Below, in pieces: positions 11,396 through 24,448 of a DNA stretch of 64,000 nt; position 1 is the stretch's first letter, and the number at the start of each line of letters is the position of its first letter. The stretch lies in NCBI GenBank assembly GCA_032164245.1, contig JAVMKO010000003.1:11232651-11296650 (forward strand). The letters are read 5' to 3'. The stretch comes from Sternotherus odoratus (lineage: Eukaryota; Chordata; Testudines; Kinosternidae). The notes beneath the pieces are model-generated. The model worked only from the letters and a program-made list of their open reading frames with translations. It did not search any database and had not been told where the DNA came from. The translations under genes and the position numbers were made by a program.

Positions 11396-11407
11396 CTGTA
11401 AAATTAA

Positions 11408-12997
11408 AACAGTTTATTCCAAGTTGAAACCTGGACACAGTTCTACTCTAACCTGATCTCACATACTAATTTAGCTCACGTATTTTTCCTGTCTGATAAA
11501 ATGCAAGTTAAAAAAAAAAAAATCTATAAATCATGTCATCTATAATTTACTGAAAACTAACCAAAGAACTATCACACAATGTGTTACATGGATATTTCAT
11601 GAAGACCACCAAATAATAAAATTAACCTAAACTGAGTCAATAATTAAATACACAAGTTCATGTTTTAAATGTCACTCCGAAGCAATATAAAGAGTAAAAC
11701 CTTATCCAAGTATATTTCTATATGCAAAAATAGTCAAATACTTTTGCGAGTCTTGTTTTTACCAACAAATAACATTTAACACCACTAAAACATACTAGGC
11801 AGCATGAATCTCTTCTGATAAACAAAAGACTCTCGCAATACATTTTTTCTCCCATCTGGTTTGCTAAGAGCTGGTAAACTTTCACTCATCCAAGATCTAC
11901 TCATTCTTATGCTATTGTTAGTCGTAGTTGTGATAATAAAATGCTGATGTTAATATCATTTGTTTGCAGTCATTTCCCAGCTACAATTTTAGCTTTAACC
12001 TTTTTTTAAAAAAAAAAGAAGCATGACAATACAAAGTATATACCAAGCCTTCTCTCCAATGCAAATGCTACATGTGGTTCACTGCAATATATTTTCATTT
12101 TCTTTTCTTTTTTTAAAGAAAGATATTAAGTCTTTTGAACACGCAAGATATTTTCCATGGTAATGTTATAATTATGATTACTTTAAAAGGATTAAGGATA
12201 TATAGCATAGGGATTCATCAAAGAGATAGAGAACCTGTATCCAAAACACTAGAGTAAACTGTTTTATATTAATGCTTCATGTATAGTTTAAGAGACTTCC
12301 ACTTCTTTTCCAGAACATTGTAATTTAGGTTCTCACACTACAAACACAAGCACCTGTGTAACTGACTCACATATTTAGTTGCACTGACTTTAGTCATATG
12401 AGTAGACACACACACATGACTAAATGTTCTCAGGACCAGGGCCTTGGTCAGCAGTTACCATTAGTCTCAAACCTAAATAGTAAAATTAGTGAGTTTTTAA
12501 AAAATGCAATAAACTTGTTTGTAAGTGTAAAGGAAGATTGTGTGTTTCTTCTAGCACAGTGTTTCTAAACACTGGAGGTCAACTGAATTATGTACCAAAA
12601 ACCCACAGACTTGGAAATTTAAATCAAGAGTATATTTAGTCTTACTTTTGTTTTACATATTTTGCTTATTACTCGTTATTTATCATTTATACAACAGTTA
12701 ATGTCTAATTTTAATAACTCAAAATATGTATAACCACTCTTATGGCAATGTCAAAATTCTTAAATCAAAAGAACAAAGTAGAAGAAATAAAATTCAGTAA
12801 AGCTGCACAAGGCATTAACACTAGCTTTTGGCTAGAATTTTCTTGCCCTTAAATTTTGTAAAGAAATTATTACAATTGATGATTAATAAGATAAAGCCCC
12901 AATCCTGAAAACACACATTTAATTTTAATCACAGTCTCATTAACTTCATTTGAATCACTTGCATGAGTAAAGTTATACATACATGTAAGTGTCTGCC
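11408..12997. other. Intronic stretch, nothing recognised
   Basis: AT-rich with poly-A/T runs (for example 11509-11521 and about 12000-12018). No exon or repeat boundary is supported. Confidence 0.4.
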
Positions 12998-13040
12998 GGA
13001 CTGGGATTTTGCAGGACTGGGATTTTACAGGACTGGGATG
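12998..13040. repeat. Three-copy 16-bp tandem repeat
   Basis: The unit ggactgggattttgca is repeated at 12998, 13014 and 13030 with small changes. It is a small local expansion. Confidence 0.8.
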
Positions 13041-13175
13041 TAACATTATTTGGGCTTGTCAAAAAAAATTAAGTGCATGACATGCAGTCTTACTTCCCTC
13101 AGATTCACTAAGTAAGAGTCAATCAGGCAGCCTTTGTTAACATTAATAATTGTTACAGATATGGGTATCCCTTAC

Positions 13176-13420
13176 CAGCATTGCCAACTCTCATGATATT
13201 TGGTGCTTTACTTAAAGCTCCGCACCCTGGAGAAAAGTAATTATGTGATAATCTCACCTTTTCTTTAAGAAAAAAATTCTAGCCCTTATGGCTGCACAGA
13301 AATGCTTGAAAGTGAGACTCACTAAAGCTCTGAAACTAATAAGCAAACAAAGACAAATAAAAGTTACATCTCATGAGTTTTGAGCTAATGATTTTTGAAC
13401 ATTTGAGTCTGGCAATACTG
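13176..13420. mobile_element. hAT MITE, cagcattgccaactctc type
   Basis: The left end cagcattgccaactctcatg faces the right end tctggcaatactg, and the same family recurs at 40118-40440 with the better end cagtgttgccaag. The interior has paired tcatgatatt/ctcatgagttt motifs. A target duplication is not clear for this copy. No coding capacity is seen. Confidence 0.65.
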
Positions 13421-15767
13421 CCTTGCATACAAGTAATCCTACTGACTTTAGCAGGACTCCTCCAAAAATAATTGTGTACATGGGCCAGAATTCTGCAAAG
13501 AGTTCCACCCAGAAGTGTAACTTTCAGGGTGTCATTTATGCCCATGTGTTTTATGTCCGCACAGTTATTTGCTAAGGCTCTAAGTCCTGCAAACACTTAC
13601 ACATGACCAGTCCCATTAAATCCAATGGGACTATCTATCTGCATAAATCTTTGTGGGATCAGGGACTAAGAACATACCAGCTCTACCTGTTCATTAAACC
13701 ACTGTCTTCCTACTAGAAACCAAAATATTTAACTTTCAAATCAAGCAGGTGTACAGCATTTTCTTGACATGATGAACCAACAGCTCATCATGCCCTGTCA
13801 TAGCCCTTAAAATAATTACTTCCCCAGCCCACATTTTGTTTGATGGTTTAGATAATTAACTTCTTTACACATCAAAGTCCCATCATCCACATGTTCTATT
13901 TCCTTTCTTCCGGACATTAAAAACAAAGTCAAAAGCAGAAGCACTCAAATCAATTTTCTCCAATAAATACAGTTAACATGGAATTGAAAACCTACTGTAA
14001 TCTTCAACGGGTCAATGTACTACAGTTGTTTTAGCTTTGAATTGAAATACAGCTGTTTGCCATATTGCACAAAGTGAATGCAGATGTTCAGATCGGGTCA
14101 CAGATTATTTCAACATGTCAGTTTAATAATGAACTCTAGCAAGTAGAATATAATATTTGATTAACTATTTAAAACTAGTAATTATAAGGCCCTATCTAAA
14201 TCTATGTCATACTTTCAAATTATTTTCATCTAAAAAAATCTGGCAATTTGATAATTAAAAAGGAAAGAATTTACATAAATAATTTTATCAATGAAAACAC
14301 ACACACACACACACACACAAAATACTATCCTGATCGCTCGACACCTCTGACATAAATTAAATATACAGTCACATAAGAAACAAGTAAATCTCTCACCCCA
14401 CCCCACCCCATCCCAGACAATCTTGAATGGAAAAATGCTAAGCCTCCTCTGGTTGAATTCAGGCCAGCGATTCTCACTAAGATATGTTGGGAACCTACTG
14501 TTCCATAACCTGTCCATTAAGACTATGTCCTCTGTAATTCCCACATATGAGACTTCTATGATGGACTAATCTTTAAGAGGGAGTGTGTGCTCTATCTTTT
14601 TACTCAAGCTTCTGGTAAGGGCATATAAGGGATAGTATTTTGCACTTCTCCATCAGCTTGTATAAATAAGCGAACTACGCATAGTGCCCTGAATATCAGC
14701 AAATTTGGGCTATTTCAGATAAAGGATGGAAAGGAACTATGTTTCAAAGTCTGGGGATCCTCACAGAGATCATGATCAGCATCTTCTTGTCTTTTACTGA
14801 GAGGTACTCAAATGCCTCCATCAACCACTGTTCCTGCAGCATCACATAAGGGTTTCTTAAGAGACAAAGGATAGGTTACAGAGCAAAAGGCCCCCAAAAC
14901 CTCCATTAACTCAATTAAAAGATACTGACCTAAACACCACCAAAGACTGAACATTCATCTACTCCAGAACTCACTCCGCAACCACAGAAATGGAGAGTGA
15001 GATTGGAATTCGTTCAGCTTTATCTTAAAAAGTCTCTTCACAATGGGAGGAACCTGAATCAGAAAAACTTCATATATATATAAACAAACACACACACACA
15101 CTACACAATGAAAGGTTAAATTTAAATCTGCCACTGGACTAAGCAGGAGATTCAGATGTATTTTCTAACACAGAGACATCTTCAATTGGATTGTTTTGTC
15201 CTAGGGGCCTGACTCTTCTCCGATTTATGCCTACAAAACTCCTCTGAAGTCAGTGTCATTAACTAGGATTTACAATAAATCAAATAAGCAATAGAAGAAC
15301 CAGATCATGTACTTCTAATAAAAGTAAAGAGGCAAATCATATAAAACTTTACAAGGTTCCAAAAAAAAATTAGAACTTAATTACATGTTTCCATTCAGCA
15401 GGAGACAAGGAATGTGTATATGGTGGTACCTTTCTTATCGTAGGTGCAAAAATAAATTACTGTTACAATAAATTCTTTCTGTAGAATTGAATCTAATTTT
15501 TGTACTGCATCAGGCCATCATTTCACTTCTTCCATAACTACATTTTGCATACAATCTGAAATAATGCAAAATGGGATACATTTTTACTTACATAAAACTC
15601 ATACAAAACAGGAAGGAAGGAAGGAAGGAAACCACTGAATGCTAAGATGCTTTGATCAAATACTGTATTAAAATTAGTGTTTTTGTTTTAAATGTTCTAG
15701 TCTTTACTGCAACTTATACTTAAGCCAAAGTCAGAAATCTCACTATCAAGCATTATATTTGTGAAAA
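13421..15767. other. Intronic stretch with simple repeats
   Basis: Contains (CA)n at about 14296-14320, a C-rich patch at 14395-14415, CA repeats at about 15088-15102 and (GGAA)n at about 15610-15630. GGAA arrays can bind ETS factors, but nothing here shows function. No exon is recognised. Confidence 0.5.
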
Positions 15768-16470
15768 TTATAGAATCATAGAATATCAGGGTTCAAAGGA
15801 ACCTCAGGAGGTCATCTACTCTAACTCCCTGCTCAAAAGCAGAACCAATCCCCAACTAAATCATCCTAGCCAGGGCTTTGTCAAGCCTGACCTTAAAAAC
15901 ATCTGAGGAAGGAGATTCCACCACTTCCCTAGGTAACCCGTTCCAGTGCTTCACCACCCTCCCAGTAAAAAAGTTTCTCCTAATATCCAACCTAAACTCC
16001 TCCACTGCAGCTTGAGGCCATTACTCCTTGTTCTGTCATCTGCTACCACTGAGAACAGTCTAGATCCATCCTCTTTTGGAACCCCCTTTCAGGTAGTTGA
16101 AAGCAACTATCAAATCCCCCATCATTCTTCTCTTCTGAAGGACTAAACAATTCCAGTTCCCTCAGCCTCTCCTCGCAAGTCATGTGCTCCAGCCCCCTAA
16201 TCATTTTTGTTGCCCTTTGCTGGACTTGTTCCAATTTTTCCACATCCTTCTTGTAGTGTGGAGCCTAAAACTAGACACAGTACTCCAGATGAGGCCTCAC
16301 CAATGCTGAATAGAGGGGAATGATCACATGGCTCGATCTGCTGGCAATGCTCCTACATATACAGTCAAAAATGCCATTAGCCTTCTTGGCAACAAGGGCA
16401 CACTGTTGACTCATATCCAGCTTCTCGTCCACTGTAACCCCTAGGTCCTTTTCTGCAGAACTGCTGCTAA
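15768..16470 (-). mobile_element. CR1 LINE, 3' fragment
   Basis: On the - strand the sequence reads as the end of CR1 ORF2: [20 protein letters not shown], then [10 protein letters not shown] and [20 protein letters not shown], then degraded sequence. It ends in the CR1 3' signature of attctatgattctat-like repeats at about 15768-15790. Frame breaks show it is inactive. It is 5'-truncated, as most CR1 copies are. Confidence 0.9.
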
Positions 16471-16504
16471 GTCACTCAGTCCCTAGTCTGTAGCAGGGAC
16501 ATTC

Positions 16505-16712
16505 AGCTTAGACATTACTTACGCTGATGGGAGGGGTTGCTATCGGTAATCCACCTCCCCGAGAGGTGGTAGTTAGAGCAAAGGAAGAATTCTTAGCCAA
16601 TTTAACTCCTGTTGTAGGCAGCACTAGGTTGATAGAACTGCGCCATTCAGGGGAGTGGATTTTTCACATCCCTGAGCGACAATCAACCTACCATTTTAGT
16701 GTAGACCAAGTC
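16505..16712 (-). mobile_element. Reptile MITE, gtgtagac family
   Basis: The sequence includes gggagtggatttttcacatc, ccctgagcgac and an end motif tagtgtagacc, all shared in opposite orientation with 24185-24448. Both copies carry paired cctcccc/gaggtgg and gaagaattctt motifs. It directly follows the CR1 fragment. I see no protein. Confidence 0.6.
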
Positions 16713-18413
16713 TAAGTCTCCAACTTTTTATTCAAAATTAAACATTTATAACCTTCCTCACATATTCCTTTAGGATAGCTACAATTTGTCCAACCATAAG
16801 TTTAATGAGAGTTCTTTAAACCATCTTTGGCAGAAATTTTGGAAATATTTTTGGCCCAGCCACCGAAAGACAGACTGATGATTAATTTGATTGAGTTACT
16901 GGATACAGAGACCTCCAGCTGAAAAATCATGCTATGGATGCAGGATTCTGTAGTGTGAGGTACTGATACAGTTGCAGGCATTTCTTATTTTGAATTCAAT
17001 TGGAAGCTCTGTAATGGGAGATCTTTCTTTCCTTGGAGGTATTCGAGCTCAGAGAAGGCAGAAACTGATTTCAGACTCTTGCTCATCTCTCTTCACAGAA
17101 TGCACTATGCTTTTTGCAGAAAAACCTGCCATACCAAGTTGCCATGTTTCCCATTGATGATATTAACAAAGTAAAGTAAAGGCTAAACATTTCGTAAAGA
17201 AACCAAGTCACAAAATTGAAGGCTGCAAAATTCCTGTAATTTGCTGCTTCTAACTGAAGTCTAAAGCCTCAATTTTGGATTGGTGAATATAAAAATAAAA
17301 TTGCTGGGGAAAAAAATCCTTGTAATGGTTGTGGCATAGAAAAAAGTAAATTAACCAACGTTTCTGAATTAAAAATGCTCAGTATTTGAAGAGCACAGAT
17401 TGTCCTAGTGTCCTTATAAGTCTATCAAAGCAATTACTACATAGATGTACTTATACAACCTCAGAGACATTTTTTTTCACTCAGATAACCACAGGTAGTC
17501 TCCAGTTAAGTAAATGATGGCTGTGAATCTGAGTCTCAGAGTAGAAATTGACCCCAAATCTCCTGGCAGTCATACCTACAATTCTGGCAGAAAATCTAGG
17601 CTTGTGTAACTGGTGTATTATTTTACCTTTCTGACTAGTAAAAGTGCATTCTTTCTGCCAGACCTACATAGAAGTGCTTTGAGCTAAAGCCTAATCTAGT
17701 ACTCAAATCAAATATCACCAAACTTTACCTTTGTATGGTATAAGAATAAACATTTCATAGCACGAAATATATTATGGGAGGATTTAGGCAATGTTCACTT
17801 TTATTTAATGTTTTACATAATTTACATTTTGGTAGACTTTTTAAATTATGTTTTACTCTTTGTTATTAGCTATTTGTTATTGTTTGGAAATTTGAACATA
17901 CAACTTCTTCTACCACCAATTTACAGATACTCCATTTAGGAAGCACTGACTTTTTATATTATTATTTAAGCCCAAGCTAACAACTAAGTTTGGTTTGCTT
18001 CTCTGGACACATTTTATTTCAGCTTTTTTCTTCTTCTTCTTTTAGATGAGGGGACTAGAATGAACACAATATTCAGGTAGGGGAGTATCACAGAATGATA
18101 TGATGGCATAATATTTTAATGTTAATTTCTATGCCATTCTTCATGCATCCCAACATTTGTTTTGACTGCCCTTGTGCCCTGCACAGGTATTTTTACTTCA
18201 GTGTCCAAAACTACACCTTGATTTTTTTACTAGAGCTTTAAATTAATTTAAAGTCCAGCAAGGAGAATACATACTTCTAGTTATTTTTACTCATTTGTTA
18301 CCTTCATTTGTCAACAATGAATTTCATCGGTCATTAGGCACCCCAGTCATTTAATTAGTAAACCCCTTTAGAATTCCTCAGTCTTTTCTACTTTTGACTA
18401 ACCTACCGTATTT
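16713..18413. other. Intronic stretch, nothing recognised
   Basis: No exon-like feature. About 18000-18300 has the feel of an old degraded repeat, but I cannot name it. Confidence 0.35.
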
Positions 18414-18926
18414 TTTGCCGTATAAGATGCACTTTTTCTTCCCCAAAACGGGGGGGGGAAAGTTGGTGCGTCTTATACGGCGAATATAAAAATGCCGGGC
18501 CAGCCCCTTGCGCGGGGGGGGGGGGGGGGAAACCGGGACGCTCCCGGCAGCCCGCCCGCGGCGGAGACGGGAGAGGGGCGGCGGCGCAGACGGCGGGGGG
18601 GGGGAGGAGGCGGACCCGGCAGCCTGCCTGCAGCAGCGGGGACGGGGACGGGGACGGGGGGGGGGTAGGTAGGTGGACCTGGCAGCGCGGCGGGGACCAG
18701 GGGGGGGGCAGGTGGATCCGGCAGCGCGGCGGGGACGGGGGGGGTGCAGCTGCGGGGACTAGGGCAGGGGTGCAGCCGGCAAGGGGGGGGGGGGGGTCGG
18801 CGCTTTTAAAAAAATCTGTGGCTTTTCGGCGGAGGGGGTTCAGAATCTTTTTTTTGTAGATTTTCCGCCTTTAAAATTAGGTGCATCTTATATGCCGGAG
18901 CGTCTTATATGGTGAAAAATACGGTA
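18414..18926. mobile_element. TA-flanked DNA transposon with G-run core
   Basis: The ends are TACCGTATTTTTTGCCG at 18414 and gtgaaaaatacggta at 18926, inverted and bounded by TA. Inner arms are gtataagatgcac-like on the left and gtgcatcttatat-like on the right. The middle (about 18440-18830) is a GC-rich expansion with many runs of seven or more G and repeated cggggacgggga units, a strong candidate for G-quadruplex formation on the + strand. No transposase is present. Confidence 0.75.
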
Positions 18927-19324
18927 ATTTTGTGTTATCTGAAAATTCTGCGACCTTACTGTTTACCCTTACACCTTCAATTTTCTACGGTTCTAAGCTT
19001 TTTTTAAAAAAAATAGTCAGTTTCTTTCTTTTGGACCTCAACTGCAGCATCTTAGCAGCTGTGTTTGGAAAGGAGTTGAGTAGGGCAAAGATCAACTTCC
19101 TGGCTCACACGCTGACCACACCTCTTTGTGTACCTCCCATTTATCCATTGTATGAATCACAAGCCCCCTCATAATTTAGTTCCACCATGACTATCCACTC
19201 CCACCTTTGCTCTGCAAATAATAACCACCTTATTTGCCCACCTCTTCCACAAGACTCCACAACCATTACTTTAATACAAATAGGTAAGATTTCACGGGAA
19301 CAAAATCGAATGGAAAAGAAATTC
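18927..19324. other. Intronic stretch, nothing recognised
   Basis: About 400 bp between two transposons. It contains a 97-codon open frame that begins inside the preceding transposon and has no recognisable motif; I treat it as chance. Confidence 0.35.
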
Positions 19325-19604
19325 AAGGTAGCTGGCTGTTTCTCAGAGAGACAATATTAAAAGCGCAACAGCAAACTATCCAATGCAAAATAAAAATAGG
19401 AAGAACAGTAAAAGGCCCATATTGCTCAATCAGGAGCTCTTTAGTCACCTAAAAATCAAAAAGGAATCCTACAAGTGGAAACATGGACAGATTGCTAAGG
19501 ATGAGTACAAATTAAAAGTATAAACATGCAGGGACAAAAACAGAAAGGCAAAGTCATAGCCATACCTAGCAAGGGACATAAAAGACAAGAGATTCTATGG
19601 GTAT

Positions 19605-19892
19605 TTCTTCACTATCCGCCGGATTGGCAGGTAGTGATTGATCTTTTGGGGATCGATTTATCACGTCTCATCAAGACACAATAAACTGATCACCAACGGC
19701 GCTCCCATCGACTCTGGAACTCCAGCTTGCTGAGAGGCGCAAGCTGGAGTCAATGGGGGAGCCCGCTGCCGACTGCTGCCGCCACGAGGACGGCAGGTAA
19801 ATCGGCCAAAGATGCGCCAACTTCATCTATGTTATTCACGTAGCTGAAGTTGAATATCTTCAGTCGACCCCTCCTCCTAGTGTAGACCAGAC
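19605..19892. mobile_element. Palindromic reptile MITE inside CR1
   Basis: The insertion opens with ttcactatccgccggattgg and closes with cctagtgtagaccagac. The inside has inverted arms such as gatcgattta and the symmetrical acttcatctatgttattcac/gtagctgaagttga pairs. CR1 sequence resumes on both sides (gattctatgggtat and cctataaaacc), which places the insertion after the CR1 copy. Confidence 0.7.
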
Positions 19893-20679
19893 CTATAAAA
19901 CCATTAAGAGAAAGATGAAGGAAAGTGTAGGTCCTCTACTTAGTGGAAGAGGAGAGATAAGAAGAGATCACACCAAGAATGATAATGTATTTAATACCCA
20001 TTTTGCTTCAGTCTCTGGTTAATTAATATTAACAAGGAGGAAGCAATGCAAGCAAATTAAGGTAAAAATGGGTTAAAGAATATTTATATAAGTTAGATGA
20101 ATTCAAGAAGATATGACTGGATGCACTTCACCCTAGGGTACTTTAGGAACCAATTTAAACAATTTTTGAACCATTAGGGGTTATCTTTGAGAAGTCCTGG
20201 AGGACTGGAGAAAGGCAAACATACTATCCATCTTTAAAAGGGAACAAAGAGGATCCAGGAGATTATAGACCAGTCAGCCTAACTACAATGCCTGGAAAGA
20301 TAAGAGAACAAATTATTAAACAATTAATGTGTAAGCACCTAGATTATAATAAAGTTAAAAGTAACAGCCAACATGGATTTGAACAAATCATGCTAAACCA
20401 CGCTAATTTCCTTCTTTAACAAGATTATTGGTCTGGTGGATGTTGGGGAAGCTGTAGACACAATATATCTTGATTTTAATAAAGCTGTTGATGCAGTCCA
20501 AATTACCATTCTCATAAGCAAACTAAGGAAATGTAGTGTAAAATTAATTACTATCAAGTTGGTGCACAACTGTTTGCAAGCTAATACTTAAAGAGCAATT
20601 ATTAATGGTTTGCTGTCAAATTGGGAGGATATATCAAGTGGGGTCCTGCAGGGGTCTGTCCTGGGTCTGATACTATTTA

Positions 20680-21137
20680 TAAGGCTCTACTTGAATTGCA
20701 GGATGATTGTCAAATAAATGAGGCTGAGTTGCGAATAAGACATGGAAAATCATGGCAAAGGAATAAATGACCTTTATTAATTGCTGTAATTTGAAAAAGC
20801 CAAAGACATCCTATTTGTTTAAGAAAGATTTGCTGGAACAACACTCAAGTATTATGTTATGACTGCTTTTTTTTAAAAAAAAAAAAAAAAAAAAAACATA
20901 CATTTTGCGGTAACTATATTACAGTCATTAATGCACAGGTCTGACAGCTGCTACCAACTTGGATAAATGGGGTTCTTCTGTAATAATGGGAGAAAAAAGT
21001 GTGTGTTGCAAACCTCAAAATGTATGCAAAATTGTGGACTGTGCAAAGTATGCTAATTAAAAACAAAAAATTCAGGGGAAGCCTAATATCATGGGAACCC
21101 ACAATTTCCGCAATATCACAAGTTAGGTAGGGCCTTA
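20680..21137. mobile_element. hAT element nested in CR1
   Basis: The ends TAAGGCTCTAC and GTAGGGCCTTA are inverted repeats with 10 of 11 matching. Flanking octamers actattta (20672-20679) and cctattta (21138-21145) form the 8-bp target duplication. Removing the element restores the CR1 frame motif leading to NIFINDM. The end motif resembles that of 55218-55886. Confidence 0.85.
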
Positions 21138-22015
21138 CCTATTTAATATTTTCATTAACGACATGGAAATGGAATGGAGAGTAAGCTCATAAAATCTGTG
21201 AATGGGGGGTTTGCAAGCACTTTGGTCGACAGGATTAGAATTCGAAACAACCTTGACAAAATTGTAGAACTGGTCTGAAATCAACAAAATAAAATTCAAT
21301 AAAGAGGAGAAAGTTCTACGCTTAGGAAGGAAAAAAAATCAAATACACAACTATACAAAGTGGAGAACAGCTGGTTAGTCAGTAATAATGCTGAAAAGGA
21401 TCTGGGGGTCACAGTGGATCACAATCTGAAGGAATCACTCTTGGGTATATTAACTGAGATGTCGTAGAGGAGGTAACTCCCTCTACTCAGCATTGCATAG
21501 CCTCAGTTGAAGTATTATGTACATTTTTGGACACCACACTAAGAAAGGAGTGGACAAACTGGAGATCATTCAGAGGAGAGCAACAAGTTATAAATAGTTT
21601 AGAAAACTTGATATATGAGGAAAGGTTTAAAAAACCTGGACATGTTTAATTTTGAGAAAAGACTTAGGGGGAACCTATAGAAGTCTTCAAATATGCTTAG
21701 GGCTTATGTAAAGAGCATAGTGATCAACTGCTCTCCACGTCCACTGAAGGGGACAAGAAATCCCTTGATTGGCAGCAAGATAGAAAGTATTTCCTGATAT
21801 CTAACCAAAATCTAGCAGAATATCTAAGTTATCGAACAGGCTTCCAAGGGAGGTTGTGGAATCCCCATAAATGGAGGTTATTAATAATAGCTTACACAAA
21901 CACCTCTTAAGGCCAGTCTAGGAGATATACTTGGTACTGCCTCAGTGCAGGGAGCTGGACTAGATGACCTCTTGAGGTCCCTTCTGGGACTACATTTTTA
22001 TGATTCCATAATACT

Positions 22016-22687
22016 AAAGAAGAGTAATTAAAAAGTTAGATTTAGTTACACTTTTTTAGGAGTCAGTATATCCCCTGCCTACACAACACATGAAGCCTGT
22101 GAGCCACCAGGTCTTTGCAGCAGCATATCCTAACACAGTATTTGTTCTGTTTTGACATCTGTCTCAGTGTATGACAATGAAAGCAAACATCCTTTTGTTC
22201 ACTTTTAAATATTTAAAGTGAGACTTTCAAGAGCTCTCTGAGTTGAGCTAACAGCTCCCACTCAGTTTTACAGTTAACTTCATAGTAGCAGCATTAAGCA
22301 AACACTGGGTGCTTTTGAAAATATCCACCTTTTCCCTTTGTCCCCAACGTTTTTGCCCAACCACTGATTAACCTCTTGTTTACTACCTCTCACTATTCCT
22401 TTTTCATTTTCCTGTTGAAAGTTTTACGGTGTTTTTATTACAAATATTTTGCTGGCTTTGAGAACATTTTAATTGTATTTTTGAGTATCCCACACATGTA
22501 AAGTTCTTGAGAAGGGAGGGCCTAGAAGATTACTTATAAATAAAATTATTCTATATGGAAACTAATAATGATCGTTTTATGAAATACAAAATGTAAATTG
22601 ATCTAGCAAAATATAGCTTCCCACAAAGGCATCAATTTAAGTTTCAGTACTTTGGACACACTGATTTCTGACTAGTTACCAAGGATC
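22016..22687. other. Intronic stretch, nothing recognised
   Basis: Non-coding sequence between the CR1 copy and the next hAT element. No feature supported. Confidence 0.4.
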
Positions 22688-22695
22688 TCATAACC

Positions 22696-23006
22696 CAGGG
22701 AGTCTCAACCTTTTTCTTTCTGAGGCATCCCCAACATGCTATAAAAATTCTGTGGCCCACCTGTGCCACAACTGTTTTTCTGTATATCCAGTAGATTAAA
22801 AGCCAGAGCTGGTGCTAGGGGGTAACACGGAGGGCAACTTCCTGGGGTCCCAAGCCACAGGCCCATGAAACTAAGCTGCTTGGGCTTCAGCTTTCTGTCC
22901 TGGTCCCCAGCAAGTCTAACATCAGCTTTGCTTTCTGGTTTATTTTGGAGGACCCTCTAAAACTTGCTTGTGGGTCCTCCCAGGACCACTGGTTGAGAAA
23001 CTATTC
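22696..23006. mobile_element. hAT non-autonomous element
   Basis: The left end is cagggagtctcaaccttttt; the right end contains the complementary ggttgaga. The octamer tcataacc is present on both sides (22688-22695 and 23007-23014) without mismatch, giving a clear hAT target duplication. No coding content. Confidence 0.8.
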
Positions 23007-23014
23007 TCATAACC

Positions 23015-24184
23015 AACTAAATAATGCCCAGAAAAGAAAAAGCACATGGCTAACTGGCTTCCCCATTTTCTTTGTATACTTCACAATAGCAACAAAACAG
23101 TCCACACAATTTCTGTGGGATTATCACACTTCCTGGATTTGACCTGCTGCCTTACCACACCCACTGAGGCATGCTATCATCACCCAGAAATGCAGAATTT
23201 AGCATGTCTTATTTCTTAAGGGTATCATGTAGGGATGGTATTAACAACGAAGAAAGGTGTTCAACATTTGCATAATCATTTAGGCAATGTAATTCCTAAC
23301 ACATGTAGTATATTAAATTATAGTTTATTTATACTGACAAGTTACTAACAGACTAATCACCTTTCAGACAGTCACATTTTGTGTTATTCAAAATTAAGTC
23401 CATAAGAGCAATGTAACTGATTGTGGCACTATTTGGCTTAGCAAATAAGACTGTATATTGAAGAGCTGAGTGAATTCTATTAAACCTTGAGCGTTATCAT
23501 CAACCCCATTGTTCCAAAAACATGAGTTTGATCCCCAAAATAAAAACATGTGAGGGGTTCTTTTTATTCACTTTCTACTTTTCAAGCTTTTAGAGCACAT
23601 CTGATCATCTGTTCAAGCTTCAGAAATTACTTTTTTTTAAATGAAAGCTGAGATTCTCATGTATTCACATGACTCCAGGAACTGGGGCTTTAAGAAAACT
23701 ACCAAATATCTCAGGAGTTGGCAAACTACTTATGACACAACCCTCACTACTAATGCAGCAACAACAAACAAGATGAAAAGTCATAAGAGACAGGTTACCA
23801 GTATACAAACATGAGGTCTGAGAAAAGCCCATTCAAGTCAATGGGAATATTTCTGTTGGCTTCAATGGGGTTTGGGATCCAGCCCATGATAAAGAATAAT
23901 AAACTTAAAACAGTAAAGGCAGGGGAAGGGAGAGAGCTGTAGTTTCCAAAAATGTCTTCTGTGGGGAGAAAGCATAAAAGGAGAAGAAGACTCACAGCAC
24001 GTAGAAGAACATAGGAGTTTAGCTGACTATTTCAAAAGGAAGGCATTCTCTAAATACCTCATCAACAGAATTTGTTTCTAATTTCCATTTGGTTCAAAAT
24101 TATAACCCTTCAAGTAAACTCAGTTATACAAAAATCTTCTGAAGTACCTCACAACACACCCTTAATGTTGCTACAGGACATCCT
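23015..24184. other. Intronic stretch; one palindromic fragment
   Basis: About 23820-23885 contains ttcaagtcaatgggaa facing ggcttcaatggggtttggg, the arms of a common amniote palindromic repeat. Nothing else is supported. Confidence 0.4.
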
Positions 24185-24448
24185 GGTGTATACTGGGAAT
24201 TTACATTGGTATAGCTACATCTCTCAAGGATGTGAAAAATCCACAGTACCGAGAGAGATAACTATGCCGATTTTACCCCGTTGTAGACAGTGCTATGTCA
24301 ACAGAAGAATTCTTCTGTGGACCTAACTACCGTCTCCGGGGGACTGAATTACCTATGCTGATGGGAGACCCGCTCCTGTTGGCAGGGGTAGCATCTATGC
24401 TTAAGCACTGCAAGTGCCCGCTCTAGCATTTTAAGTGTAGACATACTC
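24185..24448 (+). mobile_element. Reptile MITE, gtgtagac family
   Basis: Shares gtgaaaaatccacagtaccg, ttgtagacagtgctatgtca and gaagaattcttctgtggacc with the inverse copy at 16505-16712, and closes with cattttaagtgtagacat. Internal inverted segments are present. Not coding. Confidence 0.65.

Larger units (their letters stand above)
19325..22015 (+). mobile_element. CR1 LINE interrupted by two DNA elements
   Basis: Reading on the + strand, fragments of the CR1 reverse transcriptase ORF are visible: DPGDYRPVSLTTMPGKI at about 20250, QHGFEQIMLNHANF at about 20370, then NIFINDM after the second insertion at about 21146. The 3' end near 21960-22010 has the family motif gatgacctcttgaggtccctt. Two other elements (19605-19892 and 20680-21137) split it. 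Multiple frameshifts and stops show it is an old copy. Confidence 0.85.

Noticed and set aside
16043..16243. 66-codon open frame on the - strand.
   Set aside because: It is a remnant of the CR1 reverse transcriptase ORF, already annotated as part of the LINE.
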